Assembly: GCA_900554305.1 (NCBI GenBank)
Contig: USGV01000015.1
Coordinates: 1-16,385 of the forward strand
DNA: 16,385 bases
Direction: 5' to 3'
Source: an uncultured Mycoplasmatota bacterium
GTDB lineage: Bacteria; Bacillota_I; Bacilli_A; RF39; UBA660
Below, one piece after another: positions 1-7,205 of this stretch (positions are counted from its first letter, which is position 1; every line of letters starts with the position of its first letter). A program made the translations under genes and the position numbers. The notes under the pieces were generated by a model. It was not told the DNA's origin and did not search any database. It was given only the letters and a program-made list of their open reading frames with translations.

Positions 1-20
1 AGAAATGAATTTTCATTTCT
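1..20 (-). terminator. Hairpin after the 608-residue gene (possible terminator at window edge)
   Basis: A 9-base inverted repeat (1-9 with 12-20) lies directly after the stop of the gene at 24-1850. In the minus-strand direction, any T-tract would fall outside the window, so it cannot be confirmed. On the plus strand the hairpin is followed by a T-rich stretch (21-32), so it could also terminate a convergent plus-strand gene entering from the left. Confidence 0.5.
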
Positions 21-23
21 CTT

Positions 24-1850
24 TTATTTTTTACAAACACCAATCTTTTTCTGTGCACCTCTAATTTCTTCTTCTGTCATTCTACCTTGATATCTACTTG
101 GTTCTTTAGAATAAATAGGTAAATCTTGAATGATTTGGTCTTTCTTCAAACGATAAGTAGTATCAGGTTGAATATCAGGAGAAATAAAGCCTAATTTAAT
201 ACGAGACTGTTTAATCTCCTCATCAGGCATCCTACCTTGGTATCTACTTGGTTCTTTAGAATAAATAGGTAAATCTTGAATGATTTGATCCTTCTTCAAA
301 CGATAAGTAGTATCAGACATAGAAGTAGATTTTTCAGGTGATGCTTTTTTCGTTTTAATATTATTGTCTTTAGCATATTGTGACAAGTAATTTAAATAAG
401 CTCTGTTAGACTCATATAATCCTTTTGCTCTTGGTTCAGATATTCCATGCTTTTTAGCATATTTTTGAGCAGATTGATATAGTTTTTCCATTTGTTCATT
501 ATTTTGATCTTGTTTTAACAATCTTTCTTTTGAAGATATATCAAAACAATATTTTTCTATATCAATACCCTCTGCTGCTGATAATTCTTTTATTTTATTT
601 TTTACTCTTTTTCTAAAATCTTCATCATGTTTCATTACATATGGCACAACTAAATCCTTTAAATCTTTTACTTTATATCCATATATACTTATTGTTCTAG
701 TTCCATTATTGACTTTTATAGTTTCATATTTTTGGTTTGGATTGCCCCAATTATCTTGAATTGATTTTTTAATTCCACTATATATTTTTGAAATCAAAGA
801 TGGTTTTTTAAGATCGTTACTGTTATATCCCAAACGATTTTCATACTCTTCCTGAGTTTTATTATCTGGTTTTAACTCAAGACGTTTTTTCATTTTTGAA
901 AGTTCTTGTTTCGTTCTTAATACAGCGATATATTCCATTAAAGTTAAGGTTTTTCCATGATAAGTAACTGTTGAATTTTTATTTGTTGAAAACCAATTTT
1001 CGAATTCCTCTGTAAAAGCTTGTTCTATACATTTACTACGCACTAAATTAAAAGAGCTTCTTGTGCCATTCTTCACTTCAGGCTCTGAGCCATATCCAAT
1101 CCAGCCATCAATTTTACCCGTTAATACTGGTGGAGTCTTGCTTCTAGCTCTAATTTCTGGATTCTCTTTGGCTATTTCTTGTAACTTTTCAATATAAAAT
1201 GGCAACTTTTCAGTATCTGAGTAGACAACTAAAGTGTCATCTCTATTTCCATAGTTATCAAATTTAAAATAGTATGGCATTTCATGTTCATCACATTTTT
1301 TGATTAATTCATTTGCTACTGTATATACATCTATTGGTTCCACGTTTAAATATAATCTATGAGTTACTTGAATATCATTTCCTCTTTTACCATTTAAGTA
1401 TCTTGATTTTACGTGCTCCCAACCAGTTCCCCAGCTTATACTATCCCAACGATAATCTTCCATTGCATTATTTAAGTCATCATCATTAAAATCTTGATTC
1501 ATTATCTTTCTAGCTTCTTCTTCGGTTTTTACATCAGGAACGGTTTTTAAATAGTTTCTTAATTTAATTAATCTATCATCATAGCTTTTTCTTGCTTTAA
1601 GTTCTTCAAATTCTTCTTTTGTTAAACTTACAATTCCATTTTTCCATTTATTAAATGCTGTTGCATAAAATTTATTATATTCTTCAGGATTATATCTTCC
1701 TTTATATTCTTTTTCTGTTGTTGTAACTAACTGACTGTAAAATCCTCCTAGACCAAAATGTCTTTGAGAATATGCTTGTGCTAAAATATCTAATACTCTA
1801 TCTTCATCTAATGGATTTGTCACACCATTATATATATCCATATATTTCAT
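24..1850 (-). CDS. Unknown 608-residue protein with HopA1-effector-like region and duplicated C-terminal peptide
   Basis: I do not recognise a full-length family. Residues about 163-278 resemble the HopA1 effector-like family found in many non-pathogen bacterial proteins: an RLYLNV strand (165-170), a Tyr/Phe-Lys-Phe strand (193-197), an Asp-rich turn then LVVYSD (207-212), a Gly-rich G-W-I-G-Y-G segment (249-254), and an SFNLVRSKCIEQAF segment (266-279). This similarity is from pattern memory, not a search. The rest is charged and largely helical. There is no signal peptide or membrane segment, so it is probably cytoplasmic. The C-terminus carries two identical 29-residue blocks (513-541 and 563-591), each followed by a related E-E-I-[K/R] tail. 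The ATG at 1850 has a GAGAGGGG-type ribosome binding site and a perfect promoter. It forms a single-gene unit downstream of the ung operon and looks like accessory cargo. Function unknown. Confidence 0.85.
   Translation of the reverse strand: MKYMDIYNGVTNPLDEDRVLDILAQAYSQRHFGLGGFYSQLVTTTEKEYKGRYNPEEYNKFYATAFNKWKNGIVSLTKEEFEELKARKSYDDRLIKLRNYLKTVPDVKTEEEARKIMNQDFNDDDLNNAMEDYRWDSISWGTGWEHVKSRYLNGKRGNDIQVTHRLYLNVEPIDVYTVANELIKKCDEHEMPYYFKFDNYGNRDDTLVVYSDTEKLPFYIEKLQEIAKENPEIRARSKTPPVLTGKIDGWIGYGSEPEVKNGTRSSFNLVRSKCIEQAFTEEFENWFSTNKNSTVTYHGKTLTLMEYIAVLRTKQELSKMKKRLELKPDNKTQEEYENRLGYNSNDLKKPSLISKIYSGIKKSIQDNWGNPNQKYETIKVNNGTRTISIYGYKVKDLKDLVVPYVMKHDEDFRKRVKNKIKELSAAEGIDIEKYCFDISSKERLLKQDQNNEQMEKLYQSAQKYAKKHGISEPRAKGLYESNRAYLNYLSQYAKDNNIKTKKASPEKSTSMSDTTYRLKKDQIIQDLPIYSKEPSRYQGRMPDEEIKQSRIKLGFISPDIQPDTTYRLKKDQIIQDLPIYSKEPSRYQGRMTEEEIRGAQKKIGVCKK
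78..164 (-). repeat. Second copy of 87-bp in-frame repeat
   Basis: Encodes residues 563-591 of the 608-residue protein. The peptide begins DTTYRLKKDQ and ends SRYQGRM. It is identical at all 29 residues to the copy at 228-314. The two copies start 150 bp apart, giving a 50-residue period. The copies differ at four bases (81, 90, 138 and 141 in this copy), all synonymous. Confidence 0.97.
228..314 (-). repeat. First copy of 87-bp in-frame repeat
   Basis: Encodes residues 513-541 of the 608-residue protein, identical in peptide to 563-591. The following spacer is P-D-E-E-I-K, against T-E-E-E-I-R after the second copy, so similarity extends weakly past the exact block. A Ser/Lys-rich linker (about 500-512) precedes it. 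Confidence 0.97.
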
Positions 1851-1877
1851 GTACCTTACCCCTCTCTCGATTGACTG

Positions 1878-1906
1878 ATTATATCATATTTTCTTTGATT
1901 TGTCAA
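1878..1906 (-). promoter_or_regulatory. Perfect consensus sigma-A promoter for the 608-residue gene
   Basis: Read on the minus strand: TTGACA (1906-1901), a 17-base spacer, TATAAT (1883-1878). A TG one base before the -10 box also gives an extended -10. The predicted start near 1871 leaves a leader of about 20 bases that contains the ribosome binding site. It is the only promoter in this window that matches consensus at all 12 positions. Confidence 0.9.
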
Positions 1907-1951
1907 ATTTTTAGCAATTTCGATAGTGTAAAATGTTTGGAAAATTGCATC

Positions 1952-2007
1952 AAAAAAATCCTATATTAAATGTAATCGTTCATAAACACATTGAAAAAGG
2001 ATTTTTT
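1952..2007 (-). terminator. Structured terminator-like element after ung
   Basis: On the minus strand the arms AAAAAATCC and GGATTTTTT (plus-strand 1999-2007 and 1953-1961) form a 9-bp stem, and the distal arm ends in seven T. The interior can fold a smaller hairpin (AATGT with ACATT, extended by GTT with AAC across a bulge). It lies 15 bases after the ung stop, at the end of the seven-gene operon. The long, AT-rich stem makes it a weaker terminator candidate than those at 8248 and 12004. Confidence 0.4.
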
Positions 2008-2021
2008 ATATATTTTTTTGC

Positions 2022-2684
2022 TTATTCTACTCTCCAGTCAATTGGTTTTATTCCTTTACTTATTAGAAAATTATTTGTTTTTGAAAATGGTTTACTACCA
2101 AAAAATCCATTATATGCAGAAAATGGAGATGGATGAGCGGATTCTATTACATAGTGAATTGGATTTGTAATTAATTTTTTCTTAGCTCTTGCATAACTTC
2201 CCCATAGTATGAATACTACTGGTGTTGTTTTCTTATTTATTATCTCGATTACTTGATCAGTGAATTGTTCCCAACCATGGTCTTTATGAGATGTTGGAGT
2301 GTGTGCTTCTACTGTTAATACGGCATTTAGTAATAAAACACCTTCTTTAGCCCAGGGTTTAAGTGAATTATGTTTTGGAAATGGTATTCCTAAGTCACTT
2401 TCTAGTTCCTTAAAAATGTTTTTTAGAGATGGTGGTTTTAATACTTCATTACTTACTGAGAAAGATAATCCTTCTGCTTGATTTGGTCCATGATATGGAT
2501 CTTGACCTAATATTACAACTTTTACATTGTCAAAATCTGTATAACGAAAGGCATTAAAAACATCACTTTGTTTAGGGTATACAGTTTTTGTTTTATATTC
2601 TTCTTTAATAAAGTCCATTAAATTTTTAAAGTATTCTTTTTGATATTCTTGTTTTAATAGTTCATCCCAGCTATTACCTATCAT
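2022..2684 (-). CDS. ung: Uracil-DNA glycosylase, family 1
   Basis: Removes uracil from DNA, the first step of base-excision repair after cytosine deamination or dUMP incorporation. At 220 residues it is the usual length. The water-activating loop GQDPYHGPNQAEGLSFSV starts at residue 60, with catalytic Asp62. LLLN at 117-120 supplies the uracil-recognising Asn120. The His-containing HPSPFS loop is at 184-189, followed by FFGSKPFS. The ATG at 2684 has an AGAGG ribosome binding site, 18 bases after the rlmH stop, so ung is the last gene of the DHH-rplI-dnaB-M23-walJ-rlmH-ung run. All key family motifs are intact. Confidence 0.98.
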   Translation of the reverse strand: MIGNSWDELLKQEYQKEYFKNLMDFIKEEYKTKTVYPKQSDVFNAFRYTDFDNVKVVILGQDPYHGPNQAEGLSFSVSNEVLKPPSLKNIFKELESDLGIPFPKHNSLKPWAKEGVLLLNAVLTVEAHTPTSHKDHGWEQFTDQVIEIINKKTTPVVFILWGSYARAKKKLITNPIHYVIESAHPSPFSAYNGFFGSKPFSKTNNFLISKGIKPIDWRVE

Positions 2685-2702
2685 ATTTTGCCTCTTTTCT
2701 TT

Positions 2703-3158
2703 TTATTTATGATAACTTTCGTTATTCATTATTTTAAATGCTCTATATATTTGTTCTAGTAATAATACTCTAAATAATTGGTGTGGAAAAGTCATTTTTG
2801 AAAAAGAAAGATGCGTCTTTGCTTTTTCTTTTATACTTTGATCAATTCCATAACTTCCACCTATAATAAATGTAATGTTACTATTAATCATTTGAATATC
2901 TTCTATTTTTCTCGAGAATTCTTCTGAAGTAAATTGTTTTCCTTCAATTTCTAAAGTAATTATATACTCTTTTTCTGATATATGCTTTTTAATTTTTTCT
3001 GACTCTTTTTCCATTGCTTGCATAGGTGGTAATAGACCTTCATCTTTTACTTCAATTATTTCTATATCTGTATATTTTTTTATTCTTTTTTGATATTCTT
3101 CTATAGCTTCTTTTAAATATCTTTCTTTTAACGATCCTACAGTAATTATTTTTATCAT
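2703..3158 (-). CDS. rlmH: 23S rRNA (pseudouridine-1915-N3)-methyltransferase RlmH
   Basis: SPOUT-class methyltransferase that methylates N3 of pseudouridine 1915 in helix 69 of 23S rRNA, using SAM. The 151-residue length is close to the usual 155-160. SPOUT knot elements are clear: FIIGGSYG (97-104), the LSFSKMTFPHQLFR segment (117-130), LLEQIYRA (133-140) and the terminal YHK. The ATG is one base after the walJ stop, and its AGAGGTG ribosome binding site lies inside the end of walJ, so translation is probably coupled. walJ next to rlmH in the dnaB neighbourhood is the standard Bacilli arrangement. Confidence 0.97.
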   Translation of the reverse strand: MIKIITVGSLKERYLKEAIEEYQKRIKKYTDIEIIEVKDEGLLPPMQAMEKESEKIKKHISEKEYIITLEIEGKQFTSEEFSRKIEDIQMINSNITFIIGGSYGIDQSIKEKAKTHLSFSKMTFPHQLFRVLLLEQIYRAFKIMNNESYHK

Positions 3159-3159
3159 A

Positions 3160-3915
3160 TTACACCTCTAACATTGGACTTTCTTCTGATTGTCTAGCAA
3201 TTAGTATCTGCGTTTTTGTCTCTCCTAATTCTTCGTGTACTGCTTCTAAAGCTTTGGCTTCTGTATTGTTCTTTTCACTTAGATGGGCTAATACTATGTA
3301 TTTAGTATTTTTTCCTATTATTTTTTTTAAATATTTTGCTGTTGTTTTATTAGATAAATGCCCTTTATCACTAATTACTCTTTCTTTTAAGAATCTTGGA
3401 TATGGACCATCCATTAGCATTATTTCATCATGATTAGCTTCTATTACATAGATATCTTTCTCTGTCATTTTTGCTAAATACTTTCTATTTATATAGCCTG
3501 TATCTGTTACATAAACAAGAGATTTATCATTATATGTTATAATGTAACCTACTGAACAGGGCGCATCATGTGAAGTATGTATGAGTTCTATTTCTACGTC
3601 TTGTATTTGAAATTTATCTTCTATGAACGAGCAACGATATTTTGGAACATACTCTTCTAGTTCTTTATACATTTTCTCTGGAATATATACGGTTAAGTTG
3701 GTATGCTTTATTAATGATTTTAACCCATTAATATGATCTTTATGACTATGTGTAATTAGAATTCCTGAAAATTGTTCAAAAGAAAGGGAATTTTCTTCTA
3801 AACTCCTTTTAAGAGTTAAGTAGGAAATTCCCATATCTATGATTATATTTGTATTGTTACATAATACTATTGAACAATTTCCTTTTGAACCACTGGCTAT
3901 TGTTTTTACTTTCAT
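3160..3915 (-). CDS. walJ: Metallo-beta-lactamase-fold hydrolase WalJ/YycJ
   Basis: MBL-fold phosphodiesterase of the YycJ/WalJ family, a likely nuclease linked in Bacilli to coordinating cell division with DNA replication. The ASGSKGN motif is at residues 7-13. The metal ligands are the THSHKDH box (His56, His58, Asp60, His61), His116, Asp138 in VTDTG, and His211 in LAHLS; E-A-N-H at 159-162 follows the family pattern. Length of 251 is near the usual 260. The ATG is one base after the M23 stop, and I see no strong ribosome binding site in the preceding 20 bases, suggesting termination-reinitiation from the peptidase gene. Usually this gene ends the walRKHIJ cluster; here walRKHI are absent from the window. 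Confidence 0.95.
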   Translation of the reverse strand: MKVKTIASGSKGNCSIVLCNNTNIIIDMGISYLTLKRSLEENSLSFEQFSGILITHSHKDHINGLKSLIKHTNLTVYIPEKMYKELEEYVPKYRCSFIEDKFQIQDVEIELIHTSHDAPCSVGYIITYNDKSLVYVTDTGYINRKYLAKMTEKDIYVIEANHDEIMLMDGPYPRFLKERVISDKGHLSNKTTAKYLKKIIGKNTKYIVLAHLSEKNNTEAKALEAVHEELGETKTQILIARQSEESPMLEV

Positions 3916-3916
3916 T

Positions 3917-5404
3917 TTAGTAGAAGCTCATTGCGTTTAGAGCTCTTCCTCCACGGTATGGGTAACCTCGCCAAATTGAGAAGTGTAGATGTACACCTGT
4001 TGCTGCTCCTGTTCTTCCCATACTTCCTATTACTTGTCCTTTTTCTACATAGTCACCAACTCTAACTCTTCTTGAACCTGATACCATATGTGCATACATT
4101 GAATAATATCCATCGTGGTGATCAATCGTAATAAATTCTCCATTGTCATATTTATATGATGATTGTACTACAGTTCCTGACCGAGCTGCGAAGATATTTG
4201 AACCGTATCCACATCCTGCAATATCTGTTCCATCATGTAATACTCCCCATCTATATCCGAACGGACTTGAAACAGATGAACATGTGGCTGGCCAGCCCCA
4301 TTCTCCGGCAGTAGCAATAGCTTCTCCATAACCATAATAGCTAGATTTTTTACCACCTTTTACTACTATTTCATTGATTGGTTCTTTTAAGACCTCACCA
4401 TTTCCGACGGGAGTTACGTCTACTGTTGCTCCATTTATTTTCTTTACCTTTTGCGTTTTTCTTGTGATACCTTTAACTCCGGCTTGTTTTACCTCGCTAT
4501 AGCCAACTTCTTTGTTGTTATCATATTGTGTTTCTGTTTGATAGTTTGTTTCTTCATCAAATACAACATGATCAATTTCCACAATGCTAATTTGAGGTTT
4601 TAATACTCCTAAAGTTACTGTCTGTCCAGCATATAATAGTGTATTGGCACTAGAAAATTCTGGATTGGCAATCAAGAATTCTTCAGTTGATATTTTATTA
4701 TTAAATGATATTTGCTCTATTGTATCTCCCGCTTGAACTGTATATTTTTGTTGATCTTTTGTAGTGCCAAACATTAGATAACGACTTAATGAGCTTGTAT
4801 CTTGATAGATTGTTTTATCCACAGGGATATTTTTCTTACTAATTGTTATTTTATTTTCTATATAGATTTCATCTACTCTTTTTCCTGTATCTTTTATTTC
4901 TTCTTGTGTATCATTTGCATAATTATTATAATCTGTCTCTGATACAAAGGAATGAACTATATTATCTACCGCTTCTTCAAATACTCTTCTATCTAATACA
5001 TAAATTGTTTGTTTTTTACCCTTTACTTTTGTTCCATCAACAGCTTGGGAATCTACAGCTCCAATAGTAATTGCATATCCTTTGATAGTAAATGGAGATA
5101 TGTCTTTAATCTTGTTATAAATCTTTTTAACACTAGAAATATTATTATCAAAAGTTACTTCTTTTTCTATATCTAGGTCTTCTGGTAGATATACTTTATC
5201 TACACCAAATTTCTCTTTTATTTGATTTTGTTTCTTATCGATATACTTTTCTAACTCTGTTTTCGATTTAATTAATCCAATAGATTCTCCATGCAGATAA
5301 ACACGATACCTTGTTTTTGGTGTTGCGGTTGAATAAGCAGATAACAAAGGAAGTGTAAGTCCTAAAACTATTATTACCAATAACTTAGACAGTTTGTTCT
5401 TCAT
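3917..5404 (-). CDS. Exported cell-wall hydrolase: LysM, G5 and M23 peptidase domains
   Basis: Secreted zinc metallopeptidase predicted to cut peptide bonds in peptidoglycan. Residues 5-26 form a hydrophobic signal segment with an A-Y-S-T-A type cleavage site and no lipobox Cys. A Lys-rich region (30-215) follows, which I cannot assign. A LysM wall-binding domain spans about 219-266 (YTVQAGDTIEQIS start, ANPEF turn), then a G5-type region about 272-350, a Tyr/Gly linker, and the M23 domain from about 370. Zinc ligands are present: His390 and Asp394 (H-D-G-T-D), His439 (Y-A-H-M) and the HLHF motif with His472 and His474. Four Cys-Gly/Cys-Ser positions are unremarkable. Its ATG overlaps the dnaB stop as TAATG with an upstream AGGGGTG ribosome binding site, so it is coupled to dnaB. 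It occupies the place of walRKHI before walJ. Confidence 0.95.
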   Translation of the reverse strand: MKNKLSKLLVIIVLGLTLPLLSAYSTATPKTRYRVYLHGESIGLIKSKTELEKYIDKKQNQIKEKFGVDKVYLPEDLDIEKEVTFDNNISSVKKIYNKIKDISPFTIKGYAITIGAVDSQAVDGTKVKGKKQTIYVLDRRVFEEAVDNIVHSFVSETDYNNYANDTQEEIKDTGKRVDEIYIENKITISKKNIPVDKTIYQDTSSLSRYLMFGTTKDQQKYTVQAGDTIEQISFNNKISTEEFLIANPEFSSANTLLYAGQTVTLGVLKPQISIVEIDHVVFDEETNYQTETQYDNNKEVGYSEVKQAGVKGITRKTQKVKKINGATVDVTPVGNGEVLKEPINEIVVKGGKKSSYYGYGEAIATAGEWGWPATCSSVSSPFGYRWGVLHDGTDIAGCGYGSNIFAARSGTVVQSSYKYDNGEFITIDHHDGYYSMYAHMVSGSRRVRVGDYVEKGQVIGSMGRTGAATGVHLHFSIWRGYPYRGGRALNAMSFY

Positions 5405-6753
5405 TATTCTTCACCCCTATTTCCTTTACTTAAATTTAGCATAGTAGATGTATCTTTTTTAAATAATAGTTCTACGGTTGCTGTTGGTCCATTACGATGT
5501 TTTCCAATAATCAATTCTACTATACTTGTATTATCTTCATTTCTTGCCTCTTTTTTATAATAATCATCTCTATATAAGAAAGCTACAATATCAGCGTCTT
5601 GTTCAATAGATCCAGATTCACGTAAATCGCTCATAATTGGTCTTTTATCTTCACGAGCTTCTACACTACGAGATAATTGAGATAAGGCAATAACCGGTAC
5701 TTGTAGTTCCATTGCTAATGTCTTTAAACTTCTTGATATATCTGAAACTTCTTGCTGTCTATTGGCTCCGTAGTTTTTTCCTCCTGATATTAGCTGTAAA
5801 TAGTCAATTACTACCAGTGCTAAACCTTTTTCACTAGATGCTAGTCTACGACATTTTGCTCTAATCTCTCCAATGGTAATACCTGGAGTATCATCCATTA
5901 CTAAATTGGTATTTGATAATTGGGACACAGCTTCATTTATTCTTTTCCAGTCTGTATTCATTAAATTTCCCGTACGTAATTTAAATCCATCTACTTGACC
6001 TAACGAGGAAATAATACGCATAGCTAATTGTTCGGCACTCATTTCTAGGTTGAAAAGGGCTACTGACTTATCTTGTGTCATAGCTGCATGGGTGGCAAGA
6101 TTTAAAGCAAATACAGTTTTTCCCATGGCAGGACGAGCGGCAATAATTATTAGTTCGTTAGGATGAAGACCTGTTGTTAATTTGTCTATGTCATACCATC
6201 CTGTTGCTAGTCCAGTTACTTCTCCTTTATGTTCTGATAGTCTTTCTAAATCCGATTGTGTTTTTTGCAAAATATCTTTTATTGACCTAAATTCGCTTGA
6301 TTTTCTGTTTTTTACAATATTTAAAATCTTTTTCTCTGAATTATCTAAAATCTCATTTACTGTTTCATCAGTTCTATATCCTTCTGATGCAATATCAGTA
6401 GCTGTTTCTATTAGCTTTCTTAAAATAGAGGCATCTTCTACATTTTTTATATAATAATCAATATTGCTTGCTGTTGGAACAAAGTTTAATACTTCAGTTA
6501 AGTATTCTACTCCACCAATTTCTGTTAGTTGGTTATTTTTCTTTAAGTACCCTGTTACTGTTGTAATATCGATTGGTGTTTTCTCATCAACTAAAGCATT
6601 CATAGCAGCAAATATCTTACCATTTTTTTCATCATAAAAAGAGTCTGGAGTTAAACTTTCACAGGCTTTTTGAAGAGCATATTTCGATAAAAAACATGCT
6701 CCTAATACAGATTCTTCCGCTTCGATGTTGTTTGGCAATGTTTTTATTGGCAT
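5404..6753 (-). CDS. dnaB: Replicative DNA helicase DnaB
   Basis: Hexameric ATP-driven 5'-3' helicase of the replication fork (DnaC in B. subtilis naming), which unwinds DNA and recruits primase. At 449 residues it is full length. The N-terminal domain starts PNNIEAEESVLGACFL (7-22). The RecA-like core has Walker A RPAMGKT (207-213), Walker B LVVIDYLQL (313-321), the SQLSRSVE segment (358-365) and the RPIMSDLRESGSIEQDAD signature (371-388). No intein or insertion is visible. The ATG has an AGAGGTGA ribosome binding site that spans the rplI stop codon. rplI-dnaB adjacency is conserved across Firmicutes. Confidence 0.99.
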   Translation of the reverse strand: MPIKTLPNNIEAEESVLGACFLSKYALQKACESLTPDSFYDEKNGKIFAAMNALVDEKTPIDITTVTGYLKKNNQLTEIGGVEYLTEVLNFVPTASNIDYYIKNVEDASILRKLIETATDIASEGYRTDETVNEILDNSEKKILNIVKNRKSSEFRSIKDILQKTQSDLERLSEHKGEVTGLATGWYDIDKLTTGLHPNELIIIAARPAMGKTVFALNLATHAAMTQDKSVALFNLEMSAEQLAMRIISSLGQVDGFKLRTGNLMNTDWKRINEAVSQLSNTNLVMDDTPGITIGEIRAKCRRLASSEKGLALVVIDYLQLISGGKNYGANRQQEVSDISRSLKTLAMELQVPVIALSQLSRSVEAREDKRPIMSDLRESGSIEQDADIVAFLYRDDYYKKEARNEDNTSIVELIIGKHRNGPTATVELLFKKDTSTMLNLSKGNRGEE

Positions 6754-6763
6754 TATTTCACCT

Positions 6764-7204
6764 CTATTTTATGATATGAGCTTTAATTGTTGCTTTTACT
6801 CCTGGATATAAGTTAATATCTACACGATGGAATCCTAGACTTGCCATAGCTGTTGTTAATTCTATTTGACTTTTTTCTATCTTATATCCTTCTTTCGTTA
6901 AAGCATCTTTTACTTGTTTGATACTAACACTTCCGAAGACTTTATCTCCTTCTCCAGTTTTTACTTTGAATTCTAATACTAACTTATCTAATTCTTTTTT
7001 TAGTTCTTCTGCTTCTTTTTTGTTTTTAGCATCACTTGCTGCTTTTGCTTGCTGTTCTTTTTCTAGTTTTGCCATATTTTCTTTATTTTTGATTACAGCA
7101 TACCCATTTTTGATTAAAAAGTTTTCTGCATAACCATCCTTAACTTTTTTTATTTCTCCCTTTTTTCCTTGGTTTTTTAAATCTTTAATAAATATTACTT
7201 CCAT
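6764..7204 (-). CDS. rplI: 50S ribosomal protein bL9
   Basis: Binds 23S rRNA near the L1 stalk and helps maintain translational fidelity. I place the start at 7204, giving 146 residues beginning MEVIFIKDLKNQGKKGE, which is the canonical bL9 N-terminus; an extension to 7228 would add eight residues from the end of the DHH gene. A GGGTGA ribosome binding site precedes 7204, and the ATG lies one base after the DHH stop. The N-terminal fold ends near residue 50, followed by the Lys/Glu/Ala-rich connecting helix (45-80) and the C-terminal domain with GDKVFGSV and GFHRVDI segments. Its stop is TAG, the only non-TAA stop in the window. Confidence 0.97.
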   Translation of the reverse strand: MEVIFIKDLKNQGKKGEIKKVKDGYAENFLIKNGYAVIKNKENMAKLEKEQQAKAASDAKNKKEAEELKKELDKLVLEFKVKTGEGDKVFGSVSIKQVKDALTKEGYKIEKSQIELTTAMASLGFHRVDINLYPGVKATIKAHIIK

Positions 7205-7205
7205 T

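Noticed and set aside
78..314. CRISPR array or mobile repeat
   Set aside because: Only two copies, in frame within a gene, with a coding spacer and silent differences; this is an internal protein repeat.
1336..1351. GTTCCACGT core resembling parS
   Set aside because: 11 of 16 bases match, but the right half is broken, so the palindrome needed for ParB binding is absent.
1772..2136. Two overlapping plus-strand open frames spanning the gap between ung and the unknown gene
   Set aside because: Low-complexity hydrophobic translations that run into both flanking genes antisense, without a convincing ribosome binding site.
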